Part shown: in pieces, positions 29,995 through 38,860 of the stretch
Layout of the letters: the number at the start of each line of letters is the position of its first letter
How positions within the stretch are numbered: position 1 is the stretch's first letter
Assembly (NCBI GenBank): GCA_030699905.1
Contig: JAUYKQ010000024.1
Coordinates: forward strand, 1 to 44,747
From: a bacterium
GTDB lineage: Bacteria > Patescibacteriota > Minisyncoccia > Phycocordibacterales > GCA-002787175
Direction: 5' to 3'
Length of the DNA stretch: 44,747 bases
Position numbers and translations under genes: made by a program
The notes under the pieces: model-generated
The model's database searches: none
What the model was told of the DNA's origin: nothing
What the model saw: the letters and a program-made list of their open reading frames with translations, nothing else

Positions 29995-31086
29995 ATGTCA
30001 AAAAACTATTATGAAGTTCTGGGAGTGGACAAGTCCGCCTCAAAAGACGAAATAAAAAAAGCCTTCAGAAAAATGGCGCATAAATACCATCCGGACAAGG
30101 GTGGGGGAGACGAGACGAGATTTAAAGAAGCAAGCGAAGCATACTCGATACTTTCAGACGACAAAAAACGCGCCGAATACGACGCTTACGGACGTGTATT
30201 TTCCGATACTTCAGCAGGCGGTAGTCAGGGGGGCGGTTTCGGCGGTTTTGACTTTTCCGATTTCGTGCGTCAGAGCGGATTTGGCGGGGGAGAAGGCGTG
30301 GAATTTGATATTGGCGACCTTTTTGGCGAATTTTTCGGAGGCGGAGGCAGAAGCAGGACAAAACGGGGCCGAGATATTTCAATGGACGTTGAACTTTCTT
30401 TTGAAGAAGCGATTTTCGGCGTTACGAGGAAAATTCTTTTAAATAAAGTGTCGGCTTGTGATATTTGTGGCGGTAGTGGCGCCAAGAACCCTCAAGACAT
30501 GAAGACATGCTCTCTTTGCAACGGAAAGGGTAAAATTCACGAAACACGTCGCTCCATAATGGGCTCTTTTTCCACTGTTAAACCCTGCGAAACATGCATG
30601 GGTCGTGGAAAAGTACCAAAGGACATCTGCGGAAATTGCGCAGGCAGAGGCGTCCTGCGAAAGCAAGAAGAGGTCTCTATAAAAATCCCCGTGGGAATTG
30701 ACACGGGAGAGATGATACGTCTTTCCGGCGCGGGCGAAGCCGTAGCTGGCGGGGTCTCGGGAGACCTTTACGTTAAAATACATGTCGGCAAACACCCTCT
30801 CTACCGCAAAGAAGGCAACAACATCGTAACCGACCTTAACGTGAAATTAACAAGCGCCATTTTAGGCGACGAGTACACTCTTAAGACCCTTGAAGAAAAC
30901 ACCATTACCATAAAAATACCGGCAGGTATAGGTTTTGGCGAGATATTAAGAGTAAAAGGAAAAGGGGTGCCGACCGACAGCGGTCGCCGAGGCGATTTGC
31001 TTATCCGAGTAAACATTGACCTTCCAAAAAAGCTTTCAAAAGAGGCAAGGAAAACCATTGAAACCCTTAAGAGAGAAGGCATATAA
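29995..31086 (+). CDS. dnaJ: Chaperone DnaJ (Hsp40)
   Basis: DnaJ delivers substrates to DnaK and stimulates its ATPase. The J domain has [20 protein letters not shown] and [10 protein letters not shown] with the HPD motif near residue 31. A Gly/Phe-rich linker follows. The zinc-finger region has four CxxCxGxG-type repeats ([32 protein letters not shown]). The C-terminal substrate domains are complete (363 residues). It has its own promoter and probably a leaderless transcript. Confidence 0.98.
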   Translation: MSKNYYEVLGVDKSASKDEIKKAFRKMAHKYHPDKGGGDETRFKEASEAYSILSDDKKRAEYDAYGRVFSDTSAGGSQGGGFGGFDFSDFVRQSGFGGGEGVEFDIGDLFGEFFGGGGRSRTKRGRDISMDVELSFEEAIFGVTRKILLNKVSACDICGGSGAKNPQDMKTCSLCNGKGKIHETRRSIMGSFSTVKPCETCMGRGKVPKDICGNCAGRGVLRKQEEVSIKIPVGIDTGEMIRLSGAGEAVAGGVSGDLYVKIHVGKHPLYRKEGNNIVTDLNVKLTSAILGDEYTLKTLEENTITIKIPAGIGFGEILRVKGKGVPTDSGRRGDLLIRVNIDLPKKLSKEARKTIETLKREGI

Positions 31087-31119
31087 CTGAAACATACCCT
31101 GTCAGAACACATTTTAATA

Positions 31120-31128
31120 TGTTATAAT
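31120..31128 (+). promoter_or_regulatory. Extended -10 promoter of the 31135 operon (leaderless GTG)
   Basis: TG-T-TATAAT (31120-31128) ends six bases before the GTG at 31135. No good -35 box is seen, as is common for extended -10 promoters. Confidence 0.65.
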
Positions 31129-31134
31129 AAAAAA

Positions 31135-32178
31135 GTGTTCGTCCCTATAATTTGCAAAGACGAAGAGAGTTATAGAAAACTGAAAGTTGAAAATCCCGGA
31201 CTGCGGAATTTGGATGTTTTTGAATTGCAACTGAAAGAGCTCTTCAATATCAGAAATCCCAACGTGGCTAACAAAATCAGGTTTCCTGATGGGGAAAGCA
31301 AATTTTTAAAATCTCCGCCGGTAGAGTCCGTTTGGATTTATTTTCCATGGAAAGAGCTGATTGTGAAGATGGTGAGCAGTGATGCATATTTTGAACTGCG
31401 GACGGCAAGGAACAAGAACATAATAAGCAAAGAGGAGCAACAATCATACAGAAATCTCCGCATCGGCATAGCGGGACTTTCGGTCGGCTCGGCTATATTG
31501 GAAAACCTAAACATAAGTGGCGGTCCTCAAAGTGTTAAAATTGCCGACTTTGACCGATTGGAAACAACTAATCTAAATCGTATAAGAGGCACTTTGCTTG
31601 ACATTGGGCAATTAAAAACGGAAGTGGCGGCTTGGCGCGCCTATGAACTTGACCCGTTTTTGCATTTAGAAACTTATGACAGTGGCTTGGACGAGAAAAA
31701 CATTGAGAAATTTATGATGGAGCCGAAACTTGACGCGTTTATTGACGAGATGGATTCCCTTGAGATGAAGTACCGGGCAAGGGAAATTTGCAAGAAAAAC
31801 GGAATCCCTGTTTTAATGGCCACAGAAGTGGGGGACAAAGCCGTTTTGGACGTGGAACGGTATGACTTAGAGCCGGAGACAGAGCCGTTCCTCGGTGCCT
31901 TAGACGGATGGGATTTTGAGTCCTTAAAAAAAGTTGACAGAGAGAAATGGTTTGAACTGACATCAAAAATAATAGACCGGAGGCATCTTTCAGAGAGAAT
32001 GACACAGTCGGTTGGTGAAATAGGTCGAACGCTCGCGGGAGTTCCACAGCTCGGGACTGCCGCTTCGGTTGCCGGCGCGTCAATATCTCTGGCTTTGCGC
32101 AAAATAAGCAGCGGGAAAAAACTGCCATCAGGAAAATACGTTACGGATTTAGAGCGTGCTCTTGAAAATAGAGTATAA
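31135..32178 (+). CDS. ThiF/E1-like adenylyltransferase (resembles the N-terminal half of Rv1355c-type proteins)
   Basis: ThiF/E1 enzymes adenylate a carboxyl group. About 90 N-terminal residues (with ESVWIYFPWKELIVKMVSSD) precede the Rossmann core: IGIAGLSVGSAILENL for the nucleotide loop and ADFDRLETTNLNRIRGTLLD for the acidic/Arg pocket, then DAFIDEMDSLEMKYRAREIC. No CxxC zinc knots or obvious catalytic cysteine are visible. From memory, Rv1355c/MoeY-type proteins join a similar module to a nitroreductase domain; here the nitroreductase is a separate gene at 35206. The 347-residue protein starts at GTG. It is the first gene of a six-gene operon; the next starts 4 bp after it. Confidence 0.75.
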   Translation: MFVPIICKDEESYRKLKVENPGLRNLDVFELQLKELFNIRNPNVANKIRFPDGESKFLKSPPVESVWIYFPWKELIVKMVSSDAYFELRTARNKNIISKEEQQSYRNLRIGIAGLSVGSAILENLNISGGPQSVKIADFDRLETTNLNRIRGTLLDIGQLKTEVAAWRAYELDPFLHLETYDSGLDEKNIEKFMMEPKLDAFIDEMDSLEMKYRAREICKKNGIPVLMATEVGDKAVLDVERYDLEPETEPFLGALDGWDFESLKKVDREKWFELTSKIIDRRHLSERMTQSVGEIGRTLAGVPQLGTAASVAGASISLALRKISSGKKLPSGKYVTDLERALENRV

Positions 32179-32182
32179 TTTT

Positions 32183-33616
32183 ATGCTTCTTCCCTTAAAG
32201 AATCTGGATTTTTTAGCATTGGCGCGTCAAACAGCCAAAAACGTCCCGGCATACCGCGAGTTTTTAAAGCTAAAAGGAGCTAAAGTGCCGAATTTCGACA
32301 AAGATTTTCTTGCTTTGCCTGAAACCGATAAAAACAGTTATTTCCGAGCTTTTCAATTGAAGAAACTTTTTCCCAAAGAAGTTTTGCCTCCTTTTGCATA
32401 CGCCAGTTCAGGGTCTTCTGGAAAGCCGACCTTTTGGTTTAGGGGAAGTGAGCAGGAAAGAATCGGAGTGGAAAGCCACGAAGTTATCTTTCGGGACATC
32501 TGGAATATAGGCAAGAGTGACGAAACACTGGTAATAATCTGTTTTTCTATGGGGCTGTGGGTGGCAGGCAGTTATACTCTGGCCTCTTGTCGTGGCCTTT
32601 CCCAAAAGGGATACAAAATCACGGCTGTCACTCCAAGCATTGACAAAGCAGATACAGTGTACGTTTTCAAAAAGCTATGTCCTCAATTTAAAAACGTTGT
32701 AATTGCGGGTTACCCCCCTTTTGTAGCCGATGTTTTACTGGAAGTAAAAAAGCGCAAAATTGATATTCCGAAAAACCTCTACATACTAACGGCCGGCGAC
32801 TCTTTCACTGAAAAGTGGCGAGACGATATAGGGGCGCTTGCCAATATTAAAAAACCGCATCATATCGTAAGCGTTTATGGTTCTGCTGATACCGGCATCT
32901 TGGCATTCGAAACGCCGTTAACCATAGCCCTACGCCGAAAAGCACAGAAAGATCGGGCTTTGGCCTGTTCATTGTTTGGCGAAGTGAAAGAAATACCTCC
33001 CATACTGCAGTATGACCCGCGAATGCTTTTCATTGAGGAATCAAAAGGGGGAGAGCTCCTCATAACAGCGCCTACCGCGTCGCCTCTTATACGGTACAAT
33101 ATTCACGACAGGGGAAAAATCATTGACTTGAACAAACTGCAAGAGAAGTGGAAACTGCCGGATGTTGGCCGAAAGTTTAACGGCTGGAATAAAATGCCAG
33201 TCATTTCTACCTTTGGACGCACTGACGTCGCAGTAACGCTCTACGCCCTGAATATTTATCCTGAACATATAATCTCCTGTATTAAAAGGGCTCCATTCAA
33301 AAACCTTTTGTCGGGAAGTTTTTTGGTTTATAATAAAACAACACACGGAAGCAAAAGACAAACTTTACACATACGCCTTGAAATGTTGCCGAGGGCCGAA
33401 AAGCAGGCGGCCAGGTTTGGAAATGCTTCAGATGTTTTTGCCGAATATCTGTCACAAGTAAACATTGAATACAAGAAGCTGAAATCAGCCATAGGGAGAA
33501 AGGCCTTGCCGAAAATTCACTTCATGCAAAACGGCGACTCGCTACTTTGGAAAAACAAGGGGCCGGGACTTGTTTTCACTAAGGGCAAAAAGTCTAGAAT
33601 TACAAACAATGATTGA
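32183..33616 (+). CDS. PaaK-like adenylate-forming enzyme
   Basis: The likely reaction is ATP-dependent activation of a carboxylic acid, perhaps an aryl acid or amino acid made by the neighbouring lyase. The phosphate-binding loop YASSGSSGKPTFWFR (near residue 75), the A5-like YGSADTGI and the A7-like PLIRYNIHDRGKI support the ANL/PaaK fold. The length is 477 residues. CoA-ligase, ligase or transferase activity cannot be told apart by eye. The start at 32183 follows TATAAT (32174-32179) by only three bases; the ORF also has an upstream in-frame start at 32156 inside the previous gene. It overlaps the next gene by 8 bp. Confidence 0.75.
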   Translation: MLLPLKNLDFLALARQTAKNVPAYREFLKLKGAKVPNFDKDFLALPETDKNSYFRAFQLKKLFPKEVLPPFAYASSGSSGKPTFWFRGSEQERIGVESHEVIFRDIWNIGKSDETLVIICFSMGLWVAGSYTLASCRGLSQKGYKITAVTPSIDKADTVYVFKKLCPQFKNVVIAGYPPFVADVLLEVKKRKIDIPKNLYILTAGDSFTEKWRDDIGALANIKKPHHIVSVYGSADTGILAFETPLTIALRRKAQKDRALACSLFGEVKEIPPILQYDPRMLFIEESKGGELLITAPTASPLIRYNIHDRGKIIDLNKLQEKWKLPDVGRKFNGWNKMPVISTFGRTDVAVTLYALNIYPEHIISCIKRAPFKNLLSGSFLVYNKTTHGSKRQTLHIRLEMLPRAEKQAARFGNASDVFAEYLSQVNIEYKKLKSAIGRKALPKIHFMQNGDSLLWKNKGPGLVFTKGKKSRITNND

Positions 33617-35201
33617 ACAAATTAAGAAAGCGGTTGAAATAGGGAAAGGGAAGACCCTTAAAATTGAGGATTGCAAAGCCGTGGCGCGGGAGGGCACGCA
33701 GGTAAAGATAAGTTCGCAGGGGAAGAAAGCGCTAAATGAATCAAACGACTTCCTTCAGCAACTGCATGAAAAGCGGCTTTTAATCTACGGAATAAATACT
33801 CAATTTGGAGGCCAAGTTAACTATATTGAACCAGCGCTTACCGCCAGTCAAAAGGACTACGACTCCTCGGTAAGACAAAGGCAAATTAACCTTATACGTT
33901 CGCACAATTGCGGCATCGGCCCGGAAGTGTCAGAAGATATCGTAAGGGCCGCCATGTTATTGCGAGCACATTGCCTTTCTCTCGGATTTTCAGGAGTGAG
34001 AGTCGAAGTCGTTGAGAAGCTACTTGCGCTTCTTGAAAATTCCATTCACCCGGTTGTAAAGCGGTACGGTTCTATTGGCGCAAGTGGCGACCTTGTGCCC
34101 TTATCTGCAATCGCTTGCGCCATTGTCGGTGAAAATACGCCGGTAAATTTGAGGGATGGAAAGTTGCCCGCCAGCGAGGCGTTGGACAAGTTTAAAATAA
34201 TTCCTCTGCGCCCCGAGCTTCGCGAGGGACTTGCGCTTATAAACGGCACCTCCTTTATGACAGCCGCCGCATCTTTGGCATTTTACGATTTGGAAAGGCT
34301 GTTTGGACAGATGCTTAAGGCAGTGGCTTTGTCGTTAGAAGGCCTTTTAGTCATTGATAGCGGATATGATGCGCTGATTCACAAAGTTAAACTGCACACG
34401 GGGTCACAAGAAGTCAACGCCATCATGAACGACTTTTGGAGAGGGAGTTCGCTTGTGCGAAAATTGGACCAATTGAGAAAAGACAAAGGCGCGCAAAAAA
34501 GAAACGCTTCGGACCCACAGGAGATTTTCTTACAGGATTGCTATTCGGTACGCTCAATACCGCAAGGATTCGGTACCTTCAAGGAAAATATGGGACGTGT
34601 CAGGCAGTGGATTGAATCGGAAATGAATTCCGTAAATGACAACCCCGTTGTTGACACCAAAAGCAAGAGAGCTCTGCAGGGATCGAATTTCATGGGTTAT
34701 TATATAAGTCAAGGCTCCGATATCTTGAAAATGGAGATAGCCCAGGCATCAGCATGGCTTCACGCAATTCTCGCCAATATGGTAAACGAGCGCAGAAGCA
34801 GAGGATTACCCGCAAATCTCGTAAGGGAACCGGGGCTCTATAGCGGTTTTAGACCTATCCAAATTGCCGCCGCCTCATTGGTTGTGCAAAACAGAAAGCT
34901 CGCCGTGGCTCATCAGAATTTTATGATCCCAACCGAGGGGGATAATCAAGATGTAAACAGTTTGGGCACGCACGCGGCTCTCGATCTTGGAGACGCTGTT
35001 TCAAATCTGCGGTATCTAACGGCTATTCTTTTGCTTGCCGGCGCGCAAGCGGTTGAGCTTCGCGGTTTAGACAAAGCCGGAAAGGAAGCGAGATCATTGG
35101 TGAAAAAGATCCGCCAGCGGGCAGCAGTCATTGATAAAGACGAAAATCCCGCTTCTTCAGTTGACGCGGTGGTACAACTACTAAAGAACGAAGAAGTGTA
35201 G
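33609..35201 (+). CDS. Aromatic amino-acid ammonia-lyase or aminomutase (MIO family)
   Basis: MIO enzymes (HAL, PAL, TAL and the aminomutases) remove or shift the alpha-amino group of His, Phe or Tyr. The Ala-Ser-Gly triad that forms the MIO cofactor is intact at residues 158-160 (YGSIGASGDLVPLSA). The catalytic tyrosine is Y60 in LIYGINTQFGG. FKENMGRVRQWIESEMNSVN and ENPASSVDAVV further identify the fold. The selectivity loop reads RSHNCGIGP, with the Ser-His pair typical of HAL and some bacterial aminomutases, while IPTEGDNQDVNSLG differs from classic HutH. Substrate and lyase/mutase choice are therefore open. No other histidine-degradation gene is nearby. The length is 530 residues. Confidence 0.9.
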   Translation: MIEQIKKAVEIGKGKTLKIEDCKAVAREGTQVKISSQGKKALNESNDFLQQLHEKRLLIYGINTQFGGQVNYIEPALTASQKDYDSSVRQRQINLIRSHNCGIGPEVSEDIVRAAMLLRAHCLSLGFSGVRVEVVEKLLALLENSIHPVVKRYGSIGASGDLVPLSAIACAIVGENTPVNLRDGKLPASEALDKFKIIPLRPELREGLALINGTSFMTAAASLAFYDLERLFGQMLKAVALSLEGLLVIDSGYDALIHKVKLHTGSQEVNAIMNDFWRGSSLVRKLDQLRKDKGAQKRNASDPQEIFLQDCYSVRSIPQGFGTFKENMGRVRQWIESEMNSVNDNPVVDTKSKRALQGSNFMGYYISQGSDILKMEIAQASAWLHAILANMVNERRSRGLPANLVREPGLYSGFRPIQIAAASLVVQNRKLAVAHQNFMIPTEGDNQDVNSLGTHAALDLGDAVSNLRYLTAILLLAGAQAVELRGLDKAGKEARSLVKKIRQRAAVIDKDENPASSVDAVVQLLKNEEV

Positions 35202-35205
35202 AACT

Positions 35206-36279
35206 ATGACACAGGAAACTCTAAAAGTCATTTTAAGCGAAGCAGTTTACGCGCCGTCCGGCGACAATTTGCAACCGTGGCATTTTGAATTTAGTAGACA
35301 GTCAGGAGTCCTCAAAGTTTTTGCTGACTTGAAAAAAGACAACTTTGTTCTGAATTTCCGCTGGAGAGGAACTTACATAGCCGTTGGCGCACTGTTGGAA
35401 AATATATCAATCACTTCAAAAAAAAATGGTTTTACAGCGAGAATCAAACTGTTTCCTGACGGCCAAAGCCAACCCAACTTTATTGCTGAAATTCTGTTTG
35501 AGAAAAATGATCCTGACGAGGACGAGCTTTATGAATTCATCAGATCCAGCCGAACTAACCGCAGGCCTTATGAGAAAGATCCGATATCGGAGGAAAAAAA
35601 GGCAGCATTGCTAAGCGGTGCGAGAAATCAGTTCTGCAGATTAATTCTTTTAAGTGGCAGGCGAGAGATTTCCGGTCTGGCACCGGCCTTTAGTGTCATG
35701 GAAAGAGTGGCTCTTGAAAACGAAACCCTGCACAGGTTGTTTTTTAAAGATATTGTCTGGAGTGAAACTGAAGAGAAAGAAAAAAAAAGCGGACTTTACT
35801 TAAAAACTCTTGAACTGCCTTCGCCGGCAGGCATGGTCTTTCGTCTTATTAAATATTGGCCTATAATGAAAGTGTTTAACGCTTTGGGATTTTCAAGATT
35901 TGCGGCATTTGGAAATGCTTCCGTTTACAGCTCGTCAGGCGCGCTGGGAGCGATTATTATGAGCGAAACGACTGCAAAGGCCTTTGTAGAAGCGGGGCGT
36001 ATGCTTCAGAGAACTTGGCTTTTGTGCACAAAACTTGGACTAAGCTTTCAAATTGTAACCGGTATTGTATTTTTGGCTGAAAAGTTTACTTCCGGAGAGC
36101 GAAAGGGGTTTACGGGGAAGCATATCGCATTGGTTGAAAACTCCAACCAGACAATTAGAAAACACTTTGACGCGAGAGGAGAGGAGGTTATCGGACTAAC
36201 TTTTCGCATCGGCGTCGCCAAACCGCCCTCAGCCACTTCTTCACGAAAGGAGCCAGTTATAAAAATAGTACAAAAATGA
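35206..36279 (+). CDS. Nitroreductase-family FMN protein
   Basis: The N-terminal EAVYAPSGDNLQPWHFEF matches the flavin-binding start of nitroreductases, followed by RWRGTYIAVGALLENISITS and SRTNRRPYEKDPIS. The C-terminal half has SSSGALGAIIMSETTAKAFV and EVIGLTFRIGVAKPPSATSS. At 357 residues it is longer than simple nitroreductases and closer to the Acg-like or Rv1355c C-terminal type (family memory, not checked). It could oxidise or reduce a pathway intermediate. It starts 4 bp after the MIO gene and overlaps the methyltransferase by 4 bp (ATGA). Confidence 0.75.
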   Translation: MTQETLKVILSEAVYAPSGDNLQPWHFEFSRQSGVLKVFADLKKDNFVLNFRWRGTYIAVGALLENISITSKKNGFTARIKLFPDGQSQPNFIAEILFEKNDPDEDELYEFIRSSRTNRRPYEKDPISEEKKAALLSGARNQFCRLILLSGRREISGLAPAFSVMERVALENETLHRLFFKDIVWSETEEKEKKSGLYLKTLELPSPAGMVFRLIKYWPIMKVFNALGFSRFAAFGNASVYSSSGALGAIIMSETTAKAFVEAGRMLQRTWLLCTKLGLSFQIVTGIVFLAEKFTSGERKGFTGKHIALVENSNQTIRKHFDARGEEVIGLTFRIGVAKPPSATSSRKEPVIKIVQK

Positions 36280-37211
36280 ATCGCACCACTTCTAACAAAA
36301 GGCAAGAAGAAATAGAAGAAATAATCGGCAACCTTAAAGAACTGAAGCGAGACGAGGATAAAAATAAAGAATACGCTATTGACGCGAATATCGCTTTTTT
36401 TACAGCGCTACTTTCTTACCGTTCGTTCTTGAGATGGTTTATTTTTCACTGTTCACAAGTTGATGGAGTAAAACTTCTGGAGCTGACGGACTTCAATAAT
36501 GCAAGCTGGAAAGCGGAATTCTATAAACAGATGATACTTTTTGAAAAGGACAGATTTCCCTATTTTATTCGACCATTGGTCAATCGACTTGTCCAGTTTA
36601 TCAAAAGCCAAAGTAGAGACGTTGTTGTGGCCAGTTTTGGATGTGGTCCAATGGAGATAGAAAGGCAAGTACTGAAAAGGTTAGAGAGCGATAAATTTCC
36701 CCACAGCGTTACTTTTGTGGGGTTTGATACGGAGCGTGTGGCTATTGATTTTGCAAAACGAAACTTAAGTAGCTTGGAAACACTGCATATAAATGTTGAC
36801 GAATTCGTTGGGGCAAATAATCTTAAAGGTAAAATTCAGGGACAAAAAAAAGCGAAATACTCTGTACTTCTGACCTCTGTTGATGTATTTGACTTACCGG
36901 TACTCTTGGGGGACTATAAATTTGACATACTTTTTCACTCTCTTTTTCGCCATCATGTAAAGCATTTATCACATAATTTGGAAAACCTGACTCGCCGCAT
37001 CAGTCAATCATCCATTGAATATGATGGGTACAGAAGTTTTTGGAGAATACTACCGCCTTCTATAGAGTTTTGGAACTCTCCGGTTTTTTTGAACTCTGCG
37101 GTATTTTCCAACTTGCGATACGACCAAAAGAGCGAAGTAATGTTAAGAAAGAGGGAGGGTTTTAAACTTTCCTTCTTTCCACAAGGGACTTATCTGTTAG
37201 AATATAGCTAA
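36276..37211 (+). CDS. Putative class I SAM-dependent methyltransferase
   Basis: The central segment VVVASFGCGPMEIERQVLKR is a SAM-binding motif I, followed by HSVTFVGFDTERVAIDFAKR as the acidic post-I strand. A later DILFHSLFRHHVKHL fits the motif IV/active-site region. The first 110 residues are helical and not recognised. The length of 311 residues is compatible with a small-molecule methyltransferase. It overlaps the nitroreductase gene by 4 bp and ends 1 bp before the kinase gene, so it is clearly part of the operon. Confidence 0.6.
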   Translation: MNRTTSNKRQEEIEEIIGNLKELKRDEDKNKEYAIDANIAFFTALLSYRSFLRWFIFHCSQVDGVKLLELTDFNNASWKAEFYKQMILFEKDRFPYFIRPLVNRLVQFIKSQSRDVVVASFGCGPMEIERQVLKRLESDKFPHSVTFVGFDTERVAIDFAKRNLSSLETLHINVDEFVGANNLKGKIQGQKKAKYSVLLTSVDVFDLPVLLGDYKFDILFHSLFRHHVKHLSHNLENLTRRISQSSIEYDGYRSFWRILPPSIEFWNSPVFLNSAVFSNLRYDQKSEVMLRKREGFKLSFFPQGTYLLEYS

Positions 37212-37212
37212 C

Positions 37213-38811
37213 ATGAAAATACTGGAAACCCTGTTACCAAACACAGATCTCTTATTACTCGGAGTGACCGTGGCCGCAATAGGCATACTTGGTTTTGTTG
37301 TGTACATCAACAATCCCCACAGTATAACCCACCAGTCCTTTCTGCCACTTTCAATTTTCGCTGTCTTGTGGGGAATTTTTAATTATTTAACTTATCAATT
37401 TGACAAACCAGAGGTGGTTATATGGGTTCTACGAATATCAGTTTTCTTTGCTGTTTGGTACGCTCTTGCTTTGTTTAACATGCTTTATGTTGTTCCAAAA
37501 GAAAAAGTTAAGTTTCCGAAAATATATTGGGTTGTGTTCCTGCCGATAGTTGTCCTGACATCATTTTTTACTTTGACACCGCTTGTCTTTAAGGAAGTAA
37601 CTGGGTTTGTTGACGGACGCGTGACCAGCGTTCAAAACGCACCTGGTGTTATCGCATTTGCAATAATTTCAATTAGTTTAGTGATTGGGGGTATGTATGT
37701 TTTATTTAGTCGTATAATTAGTTCAAAATCAACCGAAAGAACCAAATTAGTATACGTTCTTATTGGAGTTATCATAACTTATTCGCTTATAATAGTATTT
37801 AATCTGATACTTCCCGCTTTTTTTGACAATACTTACTTTATTCCCTTTGCCGCTTTATTCACTTTGCCATTTATAGCGTTAACAGCTTATGCCGTGATTA
37901 AGCACCGCCTGTTTGATTTGAAGGTGGTTGCGGTTTCAATACTGACCTTTGTGTTGGCCGTGGTAACTTTGATTGAAGTCATTTTTGCTGACTCTTGGGA
38001 AGCAATCTCCTTCCAATTAAGCGTCTTTATTTTGGTGCTCCTTTTTGGTTTTTTGTTGATAAGGAACGTGTTAAGAGAAGTCCGGCAACGGGAGAGGATA
38101 GAACGACTTGCTAAGGACCTGGAAGAGGCGAACGAACAGCAAACAACCCTTATTCACTTCATCACCCACCAAATTAAGGGATTCTTTACAAAGTCAAGGA
38201 ATATTTTCGCCACTTTGCTTGAGGGCGATCTGGGAAAAATACCTACGGAAGCCAAACCTTATCTGGAAGAGGGATTTCGTTCCGACACAAAAGCCGTTAA
38301 CATCGTTCAGGATATATTGAAAGCGGCAAATATTCGCAAGGGGACTCTGCAATATGAAAAGAAGGACTTTGACTTGCGACCCATATTTGAAGATGTCGTC
38401 CAAAAGGGCAGAGCGGAGGCGGAAGATAAAAACCTGACCATTAAAACGAAAGTTGAAGACGGCGACTTTGTTATAAATGGCGATAAATCCCAAATTGAAC
38501 ACGCGATGAGAAATTTGTTAGACAATGCCATAAAGTATACGCCCGCGGGTGAAATCACTTTGTCTCTTTTCAAAAAGGCAGGAAAAACCGTATTTTCGGT
38601 CTCTGACATGGGTATTGGAATAGACAAAGACGAACTGCCTCTTTTATTTAGAGAGGGTGGACGAGGCAAGGACGCTTTAAAGACGAACACCGAAAGCAGT
38701 GGCTACGGACTCTATATTGTGAAAAGTATTGTTGAGGCGCACGGAGGACGCGTCTGGGCCGAATCAAAAGGTAAAAATCAAGGTTCTGTCTTTTCTTTTG
38801 AACTGCCTTAA
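37213..38811 (+). CDS. Sensor histidine kinase with multi-pass membrane N-terminus
   Basis: About seven hydrophobic segments cover residues 10-290 (for example LGVTVAAIGILGFVVYI and SVFILVLLFGFLLI), like HisKA_7TM-type sensors. A coiled coil leads to the phosphoacceptor region LIHFITHQIKGFF with H319. The ATPase domain has the N box NLLDNAIKYTPAG, G1 DMGIGIDKDELPLLF and G2 SSGYGLYIVKSIV. It has no receiver domain, and no response-regulator gene lies in the window. Only 1 bp separates it from the methyltransferase, and an extended -10 (TGTTAGAAT, 37195-37203) lies just upstream of the ATG. It may sense a product or substrate of the operon. Confidence 0.92.
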   Translation: MKILETLLPNTDLLLLGVTVAAIGILGFVVYINNPHSITHQSFLPLSIFAVLWGIFNYLTYQFDKPEVVIWVLRISVFFAVWYALALFNMLYVVPKEKVKFPKIYWVVFLPIVVLTSFFTLTPLVFKEVTGFVDGRVTSVQNAPGVIAFAIISISLVIGGMYVLFSRIISSKSTERTKLVYVLIGVIITYSLIIVFNLILPAFFDNTYFIPFAALFTLPFIALTAYAVIKHRLFDLKVVAVSILTFVLAVVTLIEVIFADSWEAISFQLSVFILVLLFGFLLIRNVLREVRQRERIERLAKDLEEANEQQTTLIHFITHQIKGFFTKSRNIFATLLEGDLGKIPTEAKPYLEEGFRSDTKAVNIVQDILKAANIRKGTLQYEKKDFDLRPIFEDVVQKGRAEAEDKNLTIKTKVEDGDFVINGDKSQIEHAMRNLLDNAIKYTPAGEITLSLFKKAGKTVFSVSDMGIGIDKDELPLLFREGGRGKDALKTNTESSGYGLYIVKSIVEAHGGRVWAESKGKNQGSVFSFELP

Positions 38812-38860
38812 ACTTATAACACCTCAAACCTTTTACAAAAATCCCTAATCGGTTGCGGTA

